Assembly: GCA_947304475.1 (NCBI GenBank)
Contig: CAMZBE010000104.1
Location: 1-5,410 of the forward strand
Length of the DNA: 5,410 nt
Direction of reading: 5' to 3'
From: an uncultured Clostridia bacterium
GTDB lineage: Bacteria > Bacillota > Clostridia > Oscillospirales > CAG-272
The notes under the pieces: model-generated
What the model was told of the DNA's origin: nothing
Database searches by the model: none
What the model saw: the letters and a program-made list of their open reading frames with translations, nothing else
In this document: in pieces, positions 1 to 5,079 of the stretch
How the letters are laid out: every line of letters starts with the position of its first letter
Numbering within the stretch: position 1 is the first letter of the stretch
Program-made: the position numbers and the translations under genes

Positions 1-48
1 CGGGTGTTTTGGTGTTCCGAGCTGCGTCGTTATGTTTTCGGTGCGCAC

Positions 49-80
49 GCACTTGCCGTCAGGCGCGCGCAGGCGAGTGC
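49..80. repeat. Imperfect inverted repeat (stem-loop)
   Basis: GCACTTGCC at 49-57 faces GGCGAGTGC at 72-80; the arms pair throughout with one G-T wobble and leave a GC-rich loop of 14 nt. Just upstream is the 8-nt palindrome GTGCGCAC (41-48). No gene is recognised here. It is the first of two neighbouring hairpins at the left edge, beyond the rnpB terminators, so it is probably not part of the rnpB transcript. Confidence 0.5.
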
Positions 81-84
81 AGAG

Positions 85-140
85 TCGTCGCTTGCGAACC
101 GAAGGTGTACAAACGTACTCCGAGAGGTCGCAAGCGACGA
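85..140. repeat. Long imperfect hairpin with perfect 13-bp outer arms
   Basis: The outer arms TCGTCGCTTGCGA (85-97) and TCGCAAGCGACGA (128-140) are exact reverse complements. Inside them a second stem forms: GGTGTAC (104-110) against GTACTCC (115-121), with one T-T mismatch and an AAAC loop. The whole element is 56 nt. Neither side has a T-tract, so it is not a typical intrinsic terminator. A short plus-strand frame is open from base 1 to the TGA at 157-159 and runs through both arms, but it resembles no protein I know. An interspersed repeat, a structured RNA end or the tail of a neighbouring gene are all possible; I favour the repeat, weakly. The rest of 1-158 shows nothing else I can name. 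Confidence 0.55.
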
Positions 141-158
141 GAGGAAAACGAATGAATG

Positions 159-201
159 AAAAAAGGAAACCCGTATCGGGGCGTGCTCTCGATACGGGTT
201 T
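159..201 (-). terminator. Intrinsic terminator, distal end of the rnpB transcript
   Basis: A perfect 12-bp stem is formed by AAACCCGTATCG (167-178) and CGATACGGGTTT (190-201) with an 11-nt loop. On the minus strand it is followed by CC and six T residues (164-159), a textbook Rho-independent terminator. The plus-strand side has no T-run, so it acts in the minus direction. It lies about 110 nt past the end of mature RNase P RNA and looks like the second of two tandem terminators. Confidence 0.88.
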
Positions 202-229
202 CAACCTTATTCAGCGTTTCACGATGCGG

Positions 230-294
230 AAAAACGGCACAGAGCAGAAAGCGTCAAGGATCAAAAGATCTCATTCGTTTTCCGGTCTGTGCCG
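230..294 (-). terminator. Probable first terminator after rnpB, with long loop
   Basis: On the minus strand CGGCACAGA (294-286) pairs with TCTGTGCCG (243-235), a perfect 9-bp stem followed at once by TTTTT (234-230). The 42-nt loop is long for a terminator but contains a GATC-TTTT-GATC mini-stem that would shorten it. Flanking GATGCGG / CCGCATC bases (298-292 and 229-223) can extend the pairing around the U-tract. It could be an intrinsic terminator, a processing structure in the rnpB trailer, or both. Confidence 0.6.
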
Positions 295-309
295 CATCCG
301 CGCGTCGTC

Positions 310-690
310 GTTATCGGGTTTGTAAGCCGGGTTCTGTGCGTGCAAGGCACGCCGCGGTCATCTATCTGCGCCGTTTGTTACCAAACGGCTTGAGGGCGTG
401 CGCCCTCTGCCGCCATCGGGATTCCGGCGGGAACCGTAGCGGATCGCTCCGCTCTCCCGAAGGCGTTGCTTCGGATAGGGTTTACAGGGAACCTGCGTTA
501 CCGTAGGTTCCGGTGAGCTCTTACCTCGCCTTTCCACCCTTACCGCCCTTGGGCGGCGGTATATCTCTGTTGCACTTTCCCTGGGGTTGCCCCCGGCGGA
601 CGTTATCCGTTATCCTGCCCTGTGAAGCCCGGACTTTCCTCACGGTAATACCTTTCGGCGCCATACCGCGCGATCGCGCCACCCGGTAAC
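310..690 (-). ncRNA. rnpB: RNase P RNA (M1 RNA homologue)
   Basis: This is the catalytic RNA of ribonuclease P, which with the protein RnpA removes 5' leaders from pre-tRNAs. Conserved landmarks are visible on the minus strand: GAGGAAAGTCCGGGCT at 641-626 near the 5' end, the GGTAAGGGTGGAAAGG-type block within 543-517, AGATAGATGAC at 367-357, and ACAGAACCCGGCTTA at 337-323 near the 3' end. The ends were set by helix P1: GTTACCGGGT (690-681) pairs with ACCCGATAAC (319-310) with one mismatch. A GTAA tetraloop on a perfect 8-bp stem (389-370), just before AGATAGATGAC, fits P18, and a second GTAA-capped stem fits P12. That pattern looks like type A, but no structure was folded. The length of about 381 nt is normal. 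It has its own strong promoter and tandem terminators. Exact processed ends are uncertain by a few bases. Confidence 0.96.
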
Positions 691-697
691 GCAGAAT

Positions 698-726
698 AGT
701 ATAACAGATGAAAGCCGTTCTGTCAA
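698..726 (-). promoter_or_regulatory. Strong SigA-type promoter of rnpB
   Basis: A perfect -35 TTGACA (726-721) and -10 TATACT (703-698) are separated by exactly 17 nt, and TGT before the -10 gives an extended TGn element. The predicted start, 6-8 nt downstream, falls at about 692-690, where RNase P helix P1 begins, so there is almost no 5' leader. The -35 begins only 7 nt after the thiT stop codon. Confidence 0.92.
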
Positions 727-733
727 GGAAAAC

Positions 734-1603
734 TTACCGCGCCGCTCCGTCGGTGTTTTCCGCGGCGTATGCCGGCTCGTCCTTGACCTTCAGGTAACGG
801 TCGACGATAAGGAAGTAGACGAGCGAGAGCAGGACGGCGACGCCCGAAACGACAGCGACCGCGATCCACGGGATCTGCGACACGTTTGCGAAGGTGAATT
901 TTCCGGTCTCCCCGTCCTGCAGGTTCGGGGCGATCTTCGCAACGTCGAAGATCAGCGCCGCGAGCGGGAGCAATCCGGCAAAGAACGCGAGCACCGAGCG
1001 CAGAGCGGTCTGCTTCTGCTCGGCGGGGAAGCGGCGCGGGATCTCGTAAGAGAAGTCGAGGATCGAGCCGAGGTAGAACGTCGCCGTGACCAGGATAATG
1101 GTCTCGGGGATCATGTAGGTCGCGTTGTAGACCAGGGAGAAAAGGTACGCCGCCGACAGCGGGATCGAGATGTTCCGCCACACGGTCACGCCCGAGATAT
1201 AGTGGCAGACGAAGCGGAGCACCGAGACGAAAAGCGCCCCGTAAATGAGAGCGGACGCCTGTGATCTGCCCTGTTTACGGAAGATGCCGCCCAAACCGGA
1301 GACGACGAAGGCGAGAACGTAGTCAAGCAGGGCTACGGCGAGAACCGACTGCCACCCGGTCACCCAACTGAACACCGAAAGACCGGTGAGCAGTTGCACG
1401 GTGGAGAAGACAAGCCCCGAGCCGAGGCCCCACAGCGGACCGTTGCGGTACGCGACGATCAGGATCGGGAGCATCGAGGCGCAGGTGACCGAACCGCCGT
1501 AGGGAAGTTCGGCAAGTTTCAGGAGGCTGAGCACCGAGGCGAGGGCGACCATGATCGCCGATTCGACAAGGCGGCGGACGGTGGTTTGCGAGTTGGTTTG
1601 CAT
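734..1603 (-). CDS. thiT: Energy-coupling factor transporter S-component for thiamine, ThiT, with C-terminal extension
   Basis: This is the membrane substrate-binding subunit that captures thiamine and works with the shared ECF module (EcfA, EcfA', EcfT), which is not encoded here. The 289-residue product is almost all hydrophobic helices. The family hallmark GGSVTCASMLPI lies at 36-47. Residues corresponding to thiamine ligands of Lactococcus ThiT, as I remember that structure, fall at a constant offset: H134, G138, W142 and N160 match H125, G129, W133 and N151; D94-Y95 replaces E84-Y85. The ATG at 1603 is preceded by AAGGA at an 8-nt spacing; a TTG 21 codons upstream lies inside the regulatory leader and was rejected. 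The upstream TPP riboswitch independently supports thiamine specificity. Oddly, ThiT proteins are usually about 190 residues; here residues 186-289 add a charged linker and two more predicted helices (about 203-222 and 246-266). No terminator is seen before the rnpB promoter. Confidence 0.93.
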   Translation of the reverse strand: MQTNSQTTVRRLVESAIMVALASVLSLLKLAELPYGGSVTCASMLPILIVAYRNGPLWGLGSGLVFSTVQLLTGLSVFSWVTGWQSVLAVALLDYVLAFVVSGLGGIFRKQGRSQASALIYGALFVSVLRFVCHYISGVTVWRNISIPLSAAYLFSLVYNATYMIPETIILVTATFYLGSILDFSYEIPRRFPAEQKQTALRSVLAFFAGLLPLAALIFDVAKIAPNLQDGETGKFTFANVSQIPWIAVAVVSGVAVLLSLVYFLIVDRYLKVKDEPAYAAENTDGAAR

Positions 1604-1620
1604 TTCTGTTTTCCTTTCGG

Positions 1621-1657
1621 ACAAATAAGATACCGCACAGGATACACCCGTGCGGTA
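1621..1657 (-). terminator. Terminator-like hairpin, riboswitch expression platform
   Basis: On the minus strand TACCGCAC (1657-1650) and GTGCGGTA (1638-1631) form a perfect 8-bp stem, with two more G-C pairs possible in the loop, followed by the T-rich stretch TCTTATTTGT. It sits between the TPP aptamer and the thiT ribosome binding site, where a transcriptional OFF switch would place its terminator. The U-tract is interrupted, so efficiency is uncertain, and I did not find one clear antiterminator arm. Confidence 0.65.
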
Positions 1658-1667
1658 GTCGTTCAAA

Positions 1668-1760
1668 CGATCTCCCTACGACGGCATTATCCGTATCAGG
1701 TGAAGGGTTCGGATCTCTCCGTCTCAGCCACGGGAAGTTTCCCGCCGGCACCCCTGATCT
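1668..1760 (-). promoter_or_regulatory. TPP riboswitch aptamer (THI element)
   Basis: The minus strand carries the conserved THI-box pieces in order: AGGGGTGCC (1755-1747), a short GGGA-loop-TCCC stem (P3a-like), GGCTGAGA (1729-1722), ACCC, then ACCTGATACGGATAATGCC (1701-1683) and CGTAGGGA (1680-1673). P1 closes through GATC at 1759-1756 and GATC at 1672-1669. Such aptamers bind thiamine pyrophosphate and, in bacteria, normally shut off thiamine biosynthesis or uptake genes. Here it would repress thiT when TPP is plentiful. The gene directly downstream is the thiamine S-component, so the two calls support each other. Confidence 0.96.
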
Positions 1761-1784
1761 GTATTCTGTTTCGGTTCGTGCGGT

Positions 1785-1813
1785 AGTATAGCACACCCGG
1801 AGGCGTCTGTCAA
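1785..1813 (-). promoter_or_regulatory. Strong SigA-type promoter of the riboswitch-thiT unit
   Basis: A perfect TTGACA (1813-1808) and TATACT (1790-1785) with a 17-nt spacer and a TGC extended -10 element. It has the same hexamers and spacing as the rnpB promoter. Transcription should begin near 1779-1777, leaving about 20 nt before the TPP aptamer. It starts 30 bp after the COG2426 stop codon, so thiT is transcribed independently of the cluster upstream. Confidence 0.92.
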
Positions 1814-1843
1814 GAGGAAAAACGAAAAAAGTCGGGAGGCGGC

Positions 1844-2446
1844 TTATTTTGTGAAGATCTTGAACGCAGAGACGACGCCGTAGGACGCCAGCGTCATAAT
1901 CACCCCCGCCGTCAGAACGCCGAGGAACACCGCGAGCAGCGCCCGCCACTTCTTCATTCCGAAGATCGCGGCGACGAGCGAGCCGGTCCACGCCCCCGTC
2001 CCGGGCAGCGGGATCGCGACGAAGAGATACAGTCCGAAAAACGCGAGCGTCCCGGCTGCTTTGTTGCCTTTTTTGGGGGCGGCGGTCTCTTCGGTCGGCT
2101 CTTCGGTTACGGTTTCGGGTGCGGTCGCGCCTTCGGTCGGCGCAACTTCGGTCGAAGCGTCGGTCGGGGCGGCTTTGCCCGCGCGTTTTTCCATCTTTTC
2201 GGCGCCCTTCTGCGCCTTGCGTTCGAGCCAGTCCACCAGTCCCACGAGGATATGGTGCCGCCGCATAAAGGCGAACAGGACGGGGATCAGGAGCAGGATG
2301 AAGGGCACGGGGAGCATATTCCCGAGGACCGTCAGGGCGTACGTCCATCCGAAGGGCAGCCCTTTCGCCGCCGCGATCGGGATCGCGCCGCGCAACTCGA
2401 CGATCGGGATCATCGAGATCAGGAAGACAAGCAGATATTTTTTCAA
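1844..2446 (-). CDS. COG2426 / Sm_multidrug_ex family integral membrane protein
   Basis: This 200-residue protein belongs to the family annotated as small multidrug export protein (Pfam PF06695), whose actual substrate is not established. Visible family marks are SMIPIVELRGAIPI near the N-terminus (11-24, with ELRG at 17-20) and PLPGTGAWTG at 146-155. Hydrophobic segments lie near 3-28, 36-61, 132-146 and 167-195. The start is TTG (2446-2444), fixed by an AAAGGA ribosome binding site 9 nt upstream and an in-frame TGA at 2473-2471 that excludes anything longer; the sequence MKKYLLVFL fits a family N-terminus. Residues 92-129 form a Thr/Glu/Pro/Ala-rich stretch that makes the protein somewhat longer than the usual 150-170 residues. 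It lies 27 nt after luxS and is probably the last gene of the cluster. A T-rich stretch follows the stop, but no stem precedes it. Confidence 0.85.
   Translation of the reverse strand: MKKYLLVFLISMIPIVELRGAIPIAAAKGLPFGWTYALTVLGNMLPVPFILLLIPVLFAFMRRHHILVGLVDWLERKAQKGAEKMEKRAGKAAPTDASTEVAPTEGATAPETVTEEPTEETAAPKKGNKAAGTLAFFGLYLFVAIPLPGTGAWTGSLVAAIFGMKKWRALLAVFLGVLTAGVIMTLASYGVVSAFKIFTK
2060..2173 (-). repeat. Low-complexity T/E/P/A-coding tract inside the COG2426 gene
   Basis: The plus strand shows recurring TTCGGTCGG / TTCGGT units, translating on the minus strand to degenerate runs such as APTEGATAPE and EEPTEETAAP between residues 92 and 129. A basic, coiled-coil-like stretch (about 75-91) precedes it and a lysine-rich KKGNK ends it. 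The tract separates the two halves of the membrane domain and would form a disordered loop. The repeat units are imperfect, so replication slippage is possible but not shown. Confidence 0.7.
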
Positions 2447-2473
2447 GGGATCGGTTCCTTTCGCTTTGTGTCA

Positions 2474-2986
2474 TTACGAGTCGAAGAAGGTCCTGCCGTC
2501 GACCGTCACGCGCTCGGCTTTGGGGTACTCGAAGCAGGGGGAGACGCGAAGCAGATCGGCGAAGCGTTTGGACTCGTATTTCGCCATATTGAGATCGTGG
2601 AGCAGGTAGTTTCCGCACCCCTCCGGCGTCGCGCCGGGGACCTCGCCCCCGTAGGCGGCGCAGTGGTCGAACGCCGCGAGCAGCAGCGGGAGCAACTCGC
2701 TTGGCGCAGGGCGTCCCTTGACGATCAGATAGAACCCGGTGAGACACCCCATCGGTCCCCAGTAGACGATCTTCTCTTTCCATTCGGGATCGTTGCGCAG
2801 GTAGGTCGCGACGATATGTTCGATCGTGTGCATGGCGTTGGGGTGGATTGCCGGCTCTGCGTTGGGGCGCTTCATCCGCACGTCAAAGGTCGTGACGAAG
2901 CCGCCCGCGACCGTGTCGACGCGCGATTCGTAGATGCCCGGCACGATCCGGGTGTGGTCAACTTGAAAACTGGGGATCAGGTCCAT
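2474..2986 (-). CDS. luxS: S-ribosylhomocysteine lyase (AI-2 synthase)
   Basis: LuxS (EC 4.4.1.21) splits S-ribosylhomocysteine into homocysteine and DPD, the precursor of the signal AI-2, as part of the activated methyl cycle. The cytosolic enzyme is a metal-dependent homodimer. The 170-residue product has the usual length (about 155-170). The HTIEH motif (53-57) gives metal ligands H53 and H57 and the catalytic glutamate E56; GPMGC ends in the catalytic C81; CGNY supplies the third metal ligand C124. All expected active-site residues are present. The ATG at 2986 has an AAGGAG ribosome binding site 6 nt upstream. It lies between a CDF transporter and a COG2426 protein rather than with pfs or methionine genes, so cotranscription is inferred from the 48-nt and 27-nt gaps. 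No SAM or SAH riboswitch is seen. Confidence 0.97.
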   Translation of the reverse strand: MDLIPSFQVDHTRIVPGIYESRVDTVAGGFVTTFDVRMKRPNAEPAIHPNAMHTIEHIVATYLRNDPEWKEKIVYWGPMGCLTGFYLIVKGRPAPSELLPLLLAAFDHCAAYGGEVPGATPEGCGNYLLHDLNMAKYESKRFADLLRVSPCFEYPKAERVTVDGRTFFDS

Positions 2987-3001
2987 TCGGTTCTCCTTTT
3001 T

Positions 3002-3015
3002 CCGCCCGGGGGCGG
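3002..3015. other. Short GC hairpin just upstream of the luxS ribosome binding site
   Basis: CCGCC (3002-3006) and GGCGG (3011-3015) form a small, very GC-rich stem with a 4-nt loop in the 48-nt gap between the CDF gene and luxS. On the minus strand it is followed by AAAAA and then the Shine-Dalgarno, so it is not a terminator in that direction. It might stabilise the downstream mRNA after processing or be incidental. Confidence 0.3.
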
Positions 3016-3034
3016 TCGTTATTATTCTTTGATT

Positions 3035-4168
3035 TCAGTCCGAAACGTCGACATCCGGTGTGATCAGCACGGTATAGTCGGGAAAGGCGTCCGAGACCGC
3101 TTTCGTCAAGGTCGAGAGCGCCTCCGCCCGGTCGGTATCAAACCCGATCACGGCGTCGAAGCGCATGGTCTTGCTCTCCTCGTCGGCGTAGAAGCCGTGC
3201 ATCTGCAAAACGAAGGGGTGAGAGAGCACGATCTCCTTCACCTTGTCGCGGAGCGCCGCCGCCTCGTCGTTTCCGGTGTTGTACGAGTAGATCCCGATCC
3301 CGGTCAGAATGATCCCGGTCTCGGAAAAGACGGCGGCTTCGGCTTGCCGCGTCAGGCGGTCGATCTCCTCCGCCGTCATGGTGTCGGGAACCTCCAGATG
3401 CACCGAGCCGTAATCCTTGTTCGGACCGTAGTTGTTCAGAACGAGGTCGTAAGCGCCGCGCACGCCCGGCAGGGAAGAGAGGATCGACTTGACTTTTTTC
3501 GCCGTGTCGGCGTCGGTGCGCTGACCGAGGACGTCGGCGACGGTTTCCGCCATCATACCAACGCCCGCGCGAATGATGAAGCACGAGATCAAAACCCCGA
3601 CGTACGCCTCGAACGACCGCCCCGTGAAGCGCGCCACCAGCGCGCAGGCGAGAACAGACGTGGAGAGGATCGCGTCGAAGAGCGCGTCGGAACCCGAGGC
3701 GACGAGCGCGCCCGAACCGACCGCCTTCCCGCGCCGCCGGACGTAGAGACCGAGGATCAGTTTCACGACTACCGCGACCGAGATGATGATCAGCGAGAGG
3801 GTGGAGTAGTCCGCCTCTTCGGGCGAGATGATCTTCTTGATCGACTCGACGAGCGAGGTAACGCCGGCGTAGAGGACGATCGCCGAAACGATCAGGGCGG
3901 AAAGGTACTCGATCCGTCCGTAGCCGAGCGGGTGCTTCTTTGTCGGCGCCTTGCCCGCGAGTTTTGCCCCGATGATCGTGATGACCGACGAGAGCGCGTC
4001 GGAGAAGTTGTTGACCGCGTCGAGCAGGACCGCGATCGAGTTGGCAAGCAGTCCGACCGCCGCTTTGAACCCGGCGAGCGCCACGTTGGTCAAAACCCCG
4101 ATCACGCTGGTCCGGACGATCACTTTGTCGCGCTCGAGCGGCGCGACGGGCGTTTTCACGTTATCCAT
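3035..4168 (-). CDS. Cation diffusion facilitator (CDF) family divalent metal transporter, extended C-terminus
   Basis: CDF proteins are dimeric antiporters that export divalent metals such as Zn, Mn, Fe, Co or Cd in exchange for protons. The 377-residue product has a six-helix membrane domain (about 15-215). Its metal-site motifs are NNFSD in TM2 (N53xxxD57) and SDALFD in TM5 (D161xxxD165); the family signature HPLGYGRIEY lies at 79-88. Asn/Asp in TM2 with Asp/Asp in TM5 points away from the His-containing zinc pattern and could suit manganese, but this is weak evidence. The usual cytoplasmic ferredoxin-like domain covers about 218-297. A further 75 residues (about 303-377) resemble a second such domain; typical CDFs are about 300 residues. 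The ATG at 4168 lies inside the end of the acyltransferase gene, an 8-nt overlap suggesting translational coupling; AAAGGA lies about 11 nt upstream. Confidence 0.93.
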   Translation of the reverse strand: MDNVKTPVAPLERDKVIVRTSVIGVLTNVALAGFKAAVGLLANSIAVLLDAVNNFSDALSSVITIIGAKLAGKAPTKKHPLGYGRIEYLSALIVSAIVLYAGVTSLVESIKKIISPEEADYSTLSLIIISVAVVVKLILGLYVRRRGKAVGSGALVASGSDALFDAILSTSVLACALVARFTGRSFEAYVGVLISCFIIRAGVGMMAETVADVLGQRTDADTAKKVKSILSSLPGVRGAYDLVLNNYGPNKDYGSVHLEVPDTMTAEEIDRLTRQAEAAVFSETGIILTGIGIYSYNTGNDEAAALRDKVKEIVLSHPFVLQMHGFYADEESKTMRFDAVIGFDTDRAEALSTLTKAVSDAFPDYTVLITPDVDVSD

Positions 4169-5048
4169 TCCGATTATTTCCTTTCGCTTTCCCGCCGTAG
4201 TTCTTGCCGTATGTATCGGTGTAGTAGTCCACCCGCTTCGAGTTGTCGTAGATCGGGGGATAAAGGTCCTCTTCGGGGGTGATCCCGGCGAGGCGGCAGA
4301 CCTCTTCGTGGCACCGTGAGACGAGGTCGGTCTCGCGTTCCTTGAGATCGAGGGCTTCGTTCGGCAAAATCGGTTCGCCGATCACAAGGTCGAACAGGGC
4401 GATCTGACGAAAGATTTTGCGCCGGATCCAGCCCGGCTTGCGGTAGGAAAACGCCATCGGTACGACGGGTTTTCCGGTCCGGCAGGAGAGGTATCCGATC
4501 CCGCTCTTGAAGGGGCGGACGGGGCGGTAGTATTCCCACATACTCCCCTCGGCGTAAACGTGAAGCCACCCGCCGTTGCCGAGGTATTCCTTTGTCGCCT
4601 TCATGCAGGCGATGGTGGCGCGCACGCCGCTGTCGGGGATCGGGATCCCGCCGACCAGGCGGATCAGGTTCTTGTTCTCGCCCCGCACGTTCTCCGCCCA
4701 GACCAAAACGTCGGTACGGCGGGGACGGAGCGCGCTCATCACGGCGATATAGTCCCAGAAATGGACGTGGTTGGAACACGAGAGTGCCCCGCCCTTCAGC
4801 AGTTCCTTGTGGCGGCGCAGGTTCCCCCGTCCCCTGACGCGCAATCCCAGACGGATCTTCGCCACGGGGAAGACCAAGATATAAAGGCACACGCGCACCC
4901 AGAACCGCTTGAAGCGGAAACCGAAACTGCGGTCGACGTAGGGGTAGTTCTCGTCGAAGACCGCTCCGTCGTTCTTTTTCAAGATGATGTAGTGCCGGTC
5001 GGTATCTTCCGGGTAGGGGTATTTGTCGGTTTTCGGATCAAATCCCAT
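4161..5048 (-). CDS. PlsC-type 1-acyl-glycerol-3-phosphate acyltransferase family protein
   Basis: This family moves acyl chains onto lysophospholipids; the best-known member, PlsC, makes phosphatidate from lysophosphatidate at the inner membrane face. The catalytic block NHVHFWD (93-99) supplies the HxxxxD pair H94 and D99. GGIPIPDSG (133-141) fits motif II, YAEGSMW (165-171) is motif III with EGS in place of the common EGT, and KPVVPMAF (193-200) is motif IV. A hydrophobic segment at about 48-66 probably anchors the protein. The roughly 45-residue N-terminal lead and the Tyr/Asp-rich tail from about 260 are longer than in minimal PlsC (about 240 residues). The ATG at 5048 has an excellent AAGGGAG site 6 nt upstream. 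It heads the cluster and overlaps the CDF gene. The exact acceptor is not determinable here, so I give no symbol. Confidence 0.88.
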   Translation of the reverse strand: MGFDPKTDKYPYPEDTDRHYIILKKNDGAVFDENYPYVDRSFGFRFKRFWVRVCLYILVFPVAKIRLGLRVRGRGNLRRHKELLKGGALSCSNHVHFWDYIAVMSALRPRRTDVLVWAENVRGENKNLIRLVGGIPIPDSGVRATIACMKATKEYLGNGGWLHVYAEGSMWEYYRPVRPFKSGIGYLSCRTGKPVVPMAFSYRKPGWIRRKIFRQIALFDLVIGEPILPNEALDLKERETDLVSRCHEEVCRLAGITPEEDLYPPIYDNSKRVDYYTDTYGKNYGGKAKGNNRNG

Positions 5049-5079
5049 TTTTTGCTCCCTTGCAAAAAGATTATCTCTT

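Noticed and set aside
1..159. A plus-strand frame open from the window edge to TGA at 157-159, possibly the tail of a convergent gene
   Set aside because: The translation is Arg/Ala/Ser-rich, resembles no known protein and is explained by reading through the inverted repeats. It cannot be excluded without the sequence to the left.
156..506. Plus-strand open frame of 116 codons
   Set aside because: It crosses the terminators and much of the RNase P RNA gene on the opposite strand, and has no ribosome binding site or family resemblance.
1604..1666. Upstream TTG start that would lengthen ThiT by 21 residues
   Set aside because: It lies in the riboswitch expression platform, lacks a Shine-Dalgarno and adds non-family residues; the ATG at 1603 has AAGGA at ideal spacing.
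1811..1843. Terminator after the COG2426 gene, suggested by TTTTTTCGTTTTT on the minus strand
   Set aside because: No stem-forming sequence precedes the T-runs, so it lacks the hairpin needed for an intrinsic terminator.
1323..2783. Minus-strand open frame of 486 codons
   Set aside because: It overlaps luxS, the COG2426 gene, the riboswitch and thiT in another frame and is extremely Arg-rich; it is a shadow of the true genes.
2252..4282. Plus-strand open frame of 676 codons antisense to luxS and the CDF gene
   Set aside because: The product is a low-complexity Arg/Asp/Gly/Val sequence, as produced opposite GC-rich genes. The minus-strand genes have complete motifs and ribosome binding sites; this frame has neither.
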